Shown piece after piece: positions 55,801-64,000 of a stretch of 64,000 nt of DNA (its first letter is position 1; each line of letters begins with the position of its first letter). Origin of the DNA: Cylindrodendrum hubeiense (lineage: Eukaryota; Ascomycota; Sordariomycetes; Hypocreales; Nectriaceae). The notes under the pieces were generated by a model. The model saw only the letters and a program-made list of their open reading frames with translations, searched no databases and was not told the DNA's origin. Both the position numbers and the translations under genes were made by a program. The stretch is from the NCBI GenBank assembly GCA_014621425.1, contig JAANBB010000026.1, forward strand, positions 1 through 64,000. Direction: 5' to 3'.

Positions 55801-57225
55801 ATTTTCTGACGTGATCTTGAACTCGGAGAACTCGGGTATCACTTTCAGGCTTTGTCTAATATCCGGTCGTCGCGACTGACCATCATGATCCGAGCAGTTG
55901 TGTCTGTAACTGCTCGCCCAATCGAGTGCAAGAACCCGGTGATAGAACCACTGCCCGTTCGACCTCTGCCCATCCAGGTGCATTCGTCAAGCCCATCCAA
56001 GACAAATACGCAACCCGGAACGGACTGAACGATTTCTCGGAACATTGCAACAATGTTTGCTCTCGTTGCAATTCTCTCGTACTGGCCAAGCCACGTTCGA
56101 TGAATCAAATCAAATGCAGTCTGGTCCTGGGCTATGACCCTAGCTACCCACGATCGTATCACCGAGTAGGGGTCGTCGCGACTCTCGAATTTAGATGACA
56201 AGAAGAAATATGCCACAGGTGTATCGAAAGTCGACAAGAGATATTCGACCAGCCTGGCGCATAGAATGGTCTTTCCGAATCCTGCCGGTCCATGAACCCA
56301 CAAAAGGTTGGTGGCTTCTTCTGCTTCCTTGGGCGAAAGCCACTCCAGGAATACAGACTCATTCAATATCCAGTCGCAGGTCCCATTTACTCGTTTGTCG
56401 ATGGAATCGTTGTAGAGATCGTTGGGGGGGTCGCATCCTATCCAAGCGTGGATGTCTCGGCGTGTTTCGGCTAAGTCTATCATTAGCTCGCTCTGGCTCG
56501 AAGGGCGGCCAAGTGGCTCAGACTTACCTTCAATCTCTTTCTCTATTCTGTGAAGGAGTTTCAGAAGCTCTTCCTCACAGTTTTCCGTAGGTTTTCCTAG
56601 TGGTGATAGTTAGATGACGAGTGTACTTGATCAAGGTGACCTTCAAACCTTGTTCATGCCCATGAATGTGTGCGCCTGTAGTCCAGTCCTGGTTCGCCGG
56701 TCGCGTGTCCGCCGCACTTCCGGGAGGAACTAAGTCATAGAGCTTTTGTACCAAAACTTCGAGTTGCTCGACTTGGGCAATGCGTTTGCCTTTCTTTCTT
56801 AACGCCCAGGCAATTTTTTGCTTCCTAGATTCTGGGTGTAGATTCCAATTAGGTCGCAATCGGGTTGAGGGAATGGCTTGGTTTCCAGTCGGTTCAGCAT
56901 CGGTCGGAGGCCCTTGCTGGCGAGATATGCTGTCGGCATCCCTCGAAATCCATTGGGGGATGATTGACAGTAGTTGCGCTACTATCGACAAGGTGCGTGG
57001 GTCGTCAAGGGCGGCGTGGTGGTTTTCGCAAAGCTCTCCTTGCTGGATCCCGACAGCGTGACCCCATTGTTCGAAGCGGAGTCTGTCGGCATCGAATTGG
57101 GCTGCAAGACGGTGAGAGTCATCGCTAAAGCCCCGGTAGGAATCCACCTTTTCGATGGCCTCTAGGCAGGAACTGAAGAGGCCAGCAAGCCCCGCCAGAC
57201 CAACAACTAATCCCACAGGCTCCAT
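52830..57225 (-). pseudogene. HeLo-NACHT-ankyrin NLR with several frame breaks
   Basis: Exons 56649-57225 and 56528-56596 encode the N-terminal HeLo domain (GLVVGLAGLAGLFSSCLEAI, then FDADRLRFEQWG), a membrane-acting cell-death domain. From 56470 the NACHT NTPase follows: Walker A HGPAGFGKT, Walker B CVFVLDGLDEC, then QLAHFSIKEYFLR at the end of the winged-helix region. A long ankyrin domain of about 16-18 repeats ends the protein. Single-base breaks lie near 55867, 53817, 53567 and 53459. Six undetermined bases lie at 54103-54131, inside nearly identical ankyrin units. The first intron (56597-56648) has a weak GTTTGA donor. Each break shifts into a frame that continues the same domain, so the losses are recent or are sequencing errors. 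Fungal NLRs of this design detect non-self and trigger cell death. Confidence 0.85.
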
Positions 57226-58515
57226 GGCTATTAGGTTGTGAGGATGAAGTTATCGCGCCCGATGAGCGACATCGCTTCGTTCAATGTGTGCCTGATCTGC
57301 CGCAGCCTGATCCGAGCACAGCCCCAGATGCCAAGAATGCATCTCCCTGGTTGGCTGTCCAAGCACCTGATCTGCAAGGAAGGGTAAGCCGGCACAGTGG
57401 AGGGCTGACGGCGAACCAGGAATACTACTCAATGTATCAAAGTATTGGGCGCCCGCGTTGTGTCGGCTGCATAATTGCCTTCATATTCGCTCCTAGCCTA
57501 GGGAATCTTGCACATCAGCACAAGCCATAGACCTAGAGGTGTGCTAGAGTGCCTTGGCACATGCACTATAGGCATGCAGCTCAGCTAGAATGGCGAGCAA
57601 ACCTAATGCAGTCTGTTTTGGGGCTGAGTTGATGAATAGCTGAGCCAAGGTTGAGCCATGAACGAAAGATACTGGAAATGAGGTCACCCGTAGCCAATAG
57701 GAAACAGCTACTTTGACGCGTCTCCGTCAGAGGCCACCATCGGGGCTGTACGAATACCTCGCTTCCCCAGCAGAACAGCCTCCGCTGGCGAGGCTCACCC
57801 AGTCCCGCTTGATCACAGAATTGGCCTGAGTGATATAACAAAATGCGCATTTTCCTTCGGATCCCCAACTACATCTGCGTTGATTAGTGACGCGGCTCTT
57901 TCAGCGCGTTCATCGCTTTTTATCAATCAACATCTACAACAGAGACCGCTGTATCATTTTACAAAAGAAAATCTACAATTTTTATATGTACAACAGTACA
58001 AAGCCATCGTATTATTAGGGAATTTTTTATCTCTTTCATTGGGGTTGCAAAGCGGATCGAGTGTCATTTAGCGAAAAGTACATCTCAGCCCTCCGGGGAG
58101 GAATATTGGACGCTATTTGTTGTGCTATGTGGATTTGTACTGAAAAGACGACAAGACTTCCTCCAAGCTCATAGAAGATGACTGAGCCCCTTCTTTCTCA
58201 TAGATGCCCATTGGAGGTCGAATAGGGTACGTTGAATAGAATATTCGTTGTAAATCGCGGTTGGGTATAGGGTAGTGTTAATTCCGTGTTTGGACACACG
58301 TGACGCAATTTCACCAATACCACATCACTTATTAGAGTCCGGGGTACAGCACAACCGAGCTAGGTGGCGGGGCTCTACGATGTCACTACCCTGTCAATAA
58401 TGTCGGATTACTACTTGGACAGCTTTGACAATTTGTCATTAATATCTCTGGGTATGTTGAGGCTACTTCTAGTCTAAATTCTAAATATATATAGGCGCAT
58501 TAACTCCAACGTTCA
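57226..58515. other. intergenic, no gene seen
   Basis: NLR promoter, then about 1 kb with no recognisable coding sequence, then the 3' flank of the surface-protein gene. Positions 57727-57815 carry the weak repeat partner of 45497-45600. Confidence 0.5.
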
Positions 58516-60623
58516 TTACAGCAACCACACAGAAGCCATGACGCTTAGAAGCAGACCAACAAGTCCGCTCGCTGCTCTGCTGGCAGCAGACGTTCCCACC
58601 TGGACGGGAGTTGACTCAGGCGTAGAGTATCCAGAGTCGGCCGAGCCGGAGTTATCCGCGCCAGGGACAGTCACAACAGCGTTGGTCAGGGTCGCAGCTG
58701 AGCCGCCCAACGTCAGAGTTGTGCCGTGGTACACGATAACCGAAGTAACCGAGTCGCTCGATCCTGACGCCGTGGCACCACTACCTGCAACGGTGTAGGT
58801 GCGGGTGGTGCTGCCGTCCGAGTCGACCACAACGACACCGTCCGCTCCCAGGCTCACGACTTCTTGGGCCACAGTGGCCACAACCGCGTCCGAGTCTACA
58901 ACGACAGAACCGGTGGAGCCGGCGTTGTTTGCGACGACCACGTTGGTCAAGGTCGCAGCCGAGCCACCCACAGTCAGAGTCGTTCCGTCAAAGGTGACAA
59001 CAGAAGCCACCGAACCGTCGGATCCCGACACCTTGGAGGTCGTAGTCTTACCGTCGTTGACGATGACGACACCGTCCGTTCCCAGGCTGACGACTTGCTG
59101 GGCAACAGTAGACACAGCGTTGCTGGGGTCATCGGCCACCACGGCAGCGTTGGTGATGGTCGCAGCCGCGCCACCAAGAGTCAGAGTCGTTCCGCTGAAA
59201 GTAACAACAGAAGCAGTAGGGTCGCGCGATACGGGCACCGTGGAGGTGCTGCCGTGGTTGACGACCACGACACCGCCCGTTCCCAGACTGACGACTTGCT
59301 CGGCCGCGGTAGATGCAGCTGCGTCGGGGTCGGCGTTGGCGGGGTGTGCAGCTGTAGTTTGCGAAGAGCTCGAGTCATCTGAGTTGCCAGCGCCGTTGTT
59401 CGAATCGCCAGAGTCATCGTCGTTTGAATCGCTGGAGTCGGTGTTGGCGGGGTCTGCAACCGAGGTTTCCGAGGCGCCAGAGTCATCGTCGTTTGTATCG
59501 CTAGGGTCATCGTTTGAATCGCTAGGGTCGTCGTTTGAATCATCAGAAGAGTCGTCATCGCTGTCACCCGAAACCTCGGTAGCGGTGGCCGCCTTCGTAC
59601 CAGCGACGCTCGTAGGGTCCTGCTTGGCCGTGGCTTGGTTAGTCGCGGCCGCCGTGGCGGGATCCGCAGTCGTGATAGGGGCGGCTGCGGTGGTGGCGAT
59701 CAATCCGTTGACGGTAGGGATCGCATACGGAGGGTCGAAAATTCCGTACTTGAAGTTTCGGACACCGCAGTGCAGCCAGTATGGGTAACCGTATTGCTTT
59801 ACTACGCCAGGAAGAACGATTGACGGGTTGCATCGGGTGTCGTCATCCTTAACGGGGTGCAGCTGCGTAGTAAGGGTAGAATAGTCGTACGTGGATGCGC
59901 AATTCGTTTCCAAATCACTGAAGTACAGCTCTCTCGTCGCCCTTCGATAAGTTGCCGTGGTGTCAAAGTAGGGAACCAAGGTGGAAAGTTCACCATAGGT
60001 GAAGGAGAAGATCTCTCTGCTGGTGGTAGGTCCCAGTAGTCCACACACATTGCTCCCGTAGAGGGTGTTTACGATCATGTAGACAGATGGGGAGGTGCTA
60101 TTGCCGGTTAGCTGCCAAGGCCCAGCCGACTGGAGCCACAACTACTCACTATGTAAAATCCGCATCGATCGAGTCAGTCATGGTCGAGGGGTATGAGAAG
60201 TTGTTGCCCGTAGGCCAGTACACCAATTCGACATTTCCGGCATACCTGAATCGAGTTAGACAGAAGAGATGCGGTCGAGTATGGTTAAGACGTACACGCT
60301 ACACCACGGGTTGTTCCACAAGGTGCGCTGCTCAGTTGTGTTGTAGTACGAGCAATTGTTGATGACGACGTTGGAGTCGGCAGAGTAATACGGCGCCGAA
60401 GTGATAGTCGCATCGTAACTGGTGGTGGTGCTAGCGATGGGGGTAATCGTGTCATCGGCACGAGGAACGCGAATCACTAATCCACAAAGTTAGAAAGCCT
60501 CCATGGTGGGATTATTGGCAGAATCATCTGCCTTTCACGGGAAGAAGTCAACATACCACTTCCATAGGCCGTGTTCGCGCCAAGGAGGAGTCCGGCCACC
60601 GCCCAGCAAGTAGAGGCCAACAT
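58516..60623 (-). CDS. GPI-type cell-surface protein with internal repeats
   Basis: Four exons (60557-60623, 60296-60476, 60150-60245, 58516-60097) give 641 residues. There is a signal peptide (MLASTCWAVAGLLLGANTAY), a Cys-containing N-terminal ectodomain of about 230 residues (INNCSYYNTTEQ, YGSNVCGLLGP, WLHCGVRNFKYG), a Thr/Ala-rich linker, an Asp/Ser/Asn run (about residues 290-360) and three related units of 85-95 residues, each containing EQVVSLG-DGVVVV, then SVVTF-GTTLT-GG-AATLTN. The end is a small-residue stretch plus a hydrophobic tail (GLVGLLLSVMASVWLL), the usual GPI-attachment signal. It looks like an adhesin or wall protein; no known adhesin domain is identified in the ectodomain. 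Confidence 0.85.
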
Positions 60624-62507
60624 GATTGCGACGTACAGATGAAACTCGAAAACAGGAACGAGAGACAACAGATGTTCTAGTGCAAGGCAGACAGAGAGAA
60701 GGAAGAAAACTACCAGTGAGTGTGGGAATGTGCACGATTATGATCAAGTACGAGCGACAGCTTTACCACTGCATTGTATCAACCCTCTTCGCATTGCGCG
60801 GCGGCCCGATGACTAGTGGCATAAGGCTGCAGGGGTGGTAATGAGGCTCAACCCCTGCCTCAACGTTGTGGTCAAATGAGCTCGCTGGACACTGCTCCAT
60901 GTTGGAGGGCGTGATGTGGGAACGAGACGCTGAAGACTCATTGATAGAGCCCAATGTAGAATGAGATCCGGCGGAACAAGGCTACGGAGTACGCGGCCGG
61001 GGAGGGCACGCGTTGTCGGGGACAATGATCGCTTCCTGTCGACCGGTCTGCCTAGACCAACACTGGACGGCGGAAATCTCCAGGACTGTGCCTCTTCAGT
61101 CTGAGCCGCAAACGGGCGAACAAAAGGAAGTCTGATCGTATCATGAGAGTCCACTTGAGGAGGAGACCGTAAACCCAGACTTGTTAGCCAACCAATTGGG
61201 CAAAGCGCTATGCTCTGTACTACGTAGTGCACTCCGGACACTCCATAATCTCCACAAAAGGGGACTGGATGCGCTGGCTCTCTTAGCCTATCGCAGTTAC
61301 CGTAACGGCGTAAATTGGACAGAATGGAGCGTGTTGGCTAGCCTTGCTGTAGGAAAGGAAGCGTTCCAATTTGGGAAACCTGTGCGATAATCTGCCCAAC
61401 GCAGGGGTCCTCACGCACGGTGGTTGTGCTCCCCCGTCCGCTCAGATCCGCTGGGGCGTCGTCATCTGCTGGGCAACGCCTGGTGAGGCAAAGGCACAGG
61501 CCGAACTTCATCGCACTGGTTCCTATTTCTGGCAAATGGGTGGATGCGCCCTCGACTCTGCGGCCAGCTCAAGCAACCCGTCGAGGCCAATGTGGATCGC
61601 CCGTGTGGTGTGGCACGGTCTCGTAGCAACGCAGCATGATGAGAGTGAAGCCAGGCCAGGAACACAATGCGGGAGAGACATATCGCATCGGATCGAGCCC
61701 GTCTCAAAGACCAATCATTTCATTGGTCAGGAACCATGGCTCACAGTCGGCAGGGCAGATTCATGAAGTTCAACATCGGGTGCAACATGATCGCGGCTGA
61801 TGGCGACCTGGGTCGCGGGGCGCTTAACTACGCTTGGACTTCAAACCTCCCAAGGGGCAACCCTGTCTCACCATCGGAGTAGTCTCATTCTGGAAGGCCC
61901 TCCGAACATTTTCCCGCTGCCATAAGGCTGATCAACCAGTCTCCGGAGATTAACGACTCCACCAGCTGAATCCTCCAAGGCAGTTTCGGGTGCAAGCTGC
62001 CGTACAAGGTGCCGCGCAAGCTCGCGGTATATCCGAACATGGCAGCGCTCTATTGAAGCAGACATGTCTCTGGCAGTCTCTTCATACCGGCCTTTTCCAA
62101 AATAAGTCACTCAGTTGAAGCGGAATGTCATGTTGCAATACTTACTTAAAGCCGTTTCGACTAGGCAATAAAACCTACCTTTTTAGATCCATCCAGCGGC
62201 ACGAGACTGAGGCTCATCAACACTGCAGCTATTTCTACTCTTGATGTCGTCGTGACCATGAAACATTATTGAGTGAGGGGTGGGACTAGAGACCCCTGGT
62301 AACGACCCGCTCTCACTCAAGCCCTGCCTTGCACTTCAACTAACTACATTCACCTTACACTTTTCTCTCCCACCGCATCGATCCGCATGTCTAGCGCTCA
62401 GGATTAGGCAGACTTTGGGTACTGCACGACCACCCTCCAGGAATCTCCCTTCTCCAATGTTCGTGTCGTGTTGAGTGAGTGCGCCATCCACAGGCGGGAT
62501 CTTTAGT
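60624..62507. other. intergenic, no gene seen
   Basis: Promoters of the surface protein (left) and of the protease-like gene (right). The middle, 61.0-62.2 kb, has several overlapping open frames on both strands, none with a recognisable family signature. Confidence 0.5.
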
Positions 62508-64000
62508 ATGCATTCCGCCTCGATACTGCTGGTTGCGGTCATATCCTGGCTGCCAAGCAGTCTTGCATTCGGCGACTATGGTGGCATAGACAAAGCTCTG
62601 GCTCGGTCGACAGAAAACACAGATGCACCCGCCGCAGTCGTGATCTCCCCGAGTGAATATTTGTAATGACGACTCCAACCCTACGCTCCCGGATGAGATA
62701 CTGATGTTGTGCAGCGAGGGCAACGACGGGCCATGGAGCAGCTTCAACCTCCGAGTTGGAACCCCAAAGCAGGATGTTCGCGTCCTGGTCTCGACCGCGT
62801 CTCCTGAAACCCTGATCGTCTTGGAAGAATATGGCTGCACGACGGTAGCCTTTTCCGATGTGCCTTCCGACTGCGCAGTATCAAGGGGTAACCTGTTCAC
62901 GCTAAACGAATCGACAACTTGGTTGGACGCGGGCACCTTTGCTATCAACGGCGATGGTGTCGGCCTCGAGGCTAACCTGGGCTACGAGCAAAGAGCCCAG
63001 TTTGGCTTGGAAACTCTTGGTGTTGGTCTTGTTGAAGGAAGCACTGGACCGACTCTTGAGAACCAGACCGTCGCCGGCATTGCCTCCGCGTCACCATTCT
63101 ACCTGTATGGAGTCTTGCTAAATTGTGATGTTCCTGAACTAATCAATCTATGTCTAGGGGTATCTTTGGGTTGAACACGCAACCCGTCAACTTTAGTACA
63201 CTGGGCAATTACTCAGCGCCATCGTTTGTAACGACGTTGAAAGACGAAGACATTATCCCGAGTCTCAGTTGGAGTTACACTGCAGGAGCCAAGTACCGTA
63301 CGTGCCATTGCTGCACCCTCCATGTCCTCGCCTTCTAACAGTGTATTTGTCTTGAAATAGGCCTTAAGCAGGTGTACGGTCAGCTCATTTTCTCCGGATA
63401 CGACACTTCCCGGTTCACCGAGAACTCGGTGAGCTTCAGCATGGCTGACGACGTCACGCGCGACCTCGTCGTTGCTCTTCAATCCATATCGTACAGCGGA
63501 TCCGACAAAAGCACCCTCCTATCCTCACCCATCAACATATTTATCGATTCGACCGATCCCAATCTCTGGCTCCCGGACGATGTGTGCGACGCATTCGAGT
63601 CTGCCTTTGGCCTCACCATGGACAATACCACCGGGCTATACCTGGTTAACGACACACACCACAGTACCCTCGTCGCCACGGATGCTGAAGTATCCTTCCA
63701 GCTCTCAGATGTCCTTGAAGGTGGAGATTCTGTGACCATTGTTCTCCCATACGATGCCTTCGCCCTCCAGGCAGAGTACCCGCTGGTTAAAAACACCAGC
63801 TACTATTTCCCACTTAAGCGTGCTGCAAATGAGACGCAGTACACACTGGGTCGGGTTTTCCTTCAAGAAGCGTAAGCACACACACATCTCCACTTACTCG
63901 GTGAAGTCTATTATGCGAGGGAGATTCTAACAATATGCTCTAGTTACCTATCAGCCGACTACGAGCGACAGGTCTTCAACGTATCGCAATGCACCTGGGT
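62508..64000 (+). CDS. pepsin-like (A1) aspartic-protease homologue, first Asp lost, 3' partial
   Basis: Exons 62508-62662, 62715-63104, 63158-63297, 63361-63871 and 63944 to the window edge keep phase through four short introns. A signal peptide is clear (MHSASILLVAVISWLPSSLA). After the signal and a short propeptide comes GNDGPWSSFNLRVGTPKQDV, the usual entry to the A1 fold. The first catalytic motif, normally DTGS, reads STAS (LVSTASPETLIV). The second is kept as FIDSTDPNLWLPDDVC. Many N-glycosylation sequons lie in the C-terminal half. Such proteins form a known fungal group of probable inactive or altered aspartic proteases, often with a C-terminal membrane anchor; that end is outside the window. 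Confidence 0.8.

Noticed and set aside
59181..59788. Long plus-strand frames opposite the surface-protein gene
   Set aside because: They are antisense shadows caused by the repetitive, low-complexity coding of the minus-strand gene.

Overview
The window comes from a filamentous ascomycete (Pezizomycotina). Genes are split by many short introns, mostly 47-95 nt, with ascomycete-type donors, CTRAY branch points and YAG acceptors. The gene content is typical of these fungi: Zn2Cys6 regulators, a HET-domain protein, a HeLo-NACHT-ankyrin NLR, a rhodopsin-type membrane protein and a GPI-type surface protein. The species cannot be named from this window. Exon models were built by hand from reading-frame continuity and splice signals, and in nearly all of them the phases close exactly.

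Layout. 0-7.6 kb: a SnoaL-like protein, an amino-acid permease, a succinate-semialdehyde-type dehydrogenase and a divergently transcribed PLP aminotransferase. 9-10.2 kb: a GT8/GNT1-like glycosyltransferase. 10.2-27.2 kb: a repeat-rich, gene-poor block with minisatellites, dispersed diverged repeats in both orientations and gene relics (C2H2 factor, RNA ligase, possible GPR1/FUN34 transporter). It carries one intact gene, a HET-domain protein at 15.9-17.9 kb, and one damaged superfamily-1 helicase at 23.3-27.0 kb. 27.7-34.2 kb: a class-I glutamine-amidotransferase-like protein, a divergent Zn2Cys6 regulator, and a peroxisomal copper amine oxidase convergent with that regulator. 34.9-41.1 kb: a secreted beta-lactamase-like protein that has lost its catalytic motifs, a second Zn2Cys6 regulator and an Old Yellow Enzyme. 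44-52 kb: an SDR, a secreted carboxylesterase, a rhodopsin-type membrane protein and a small DUF4267-like membrane protein. 52.8-57.2 kb: a HeLo-NACHT-ankyrin NLR with several frame breaks. 58.5-64 kb: a repeat-bearing GPI-type surface protein and an aspartic-protease-like protein running off the edge.

How the genes may work together (inference). Permease, aminotransferase, semialdehyde dehydrogenase, amidotransferase-like hydrolase, amine oxidase and the regulator between the last two would fit an amine/amino-acid catabolic set. The repeat block lies in the middle of this set. Several of its promoters carry TCGGAC-type CGG half-sites, and two share a 15-bp direct repeat.

Most unusual signals: a tandem array in which a hairpin loop alternates orientation from unit to unit (14.66-14.87 kb); a TTAGGG-containing 22-bp minisatellite on both sides of the helicase; two GC-AG introns; two probable pseudoenzymes; a CaaX-like end on the NLR; and a 12-bp tandem CGG-half-site array upstream of the beta-lactamase-like gene.
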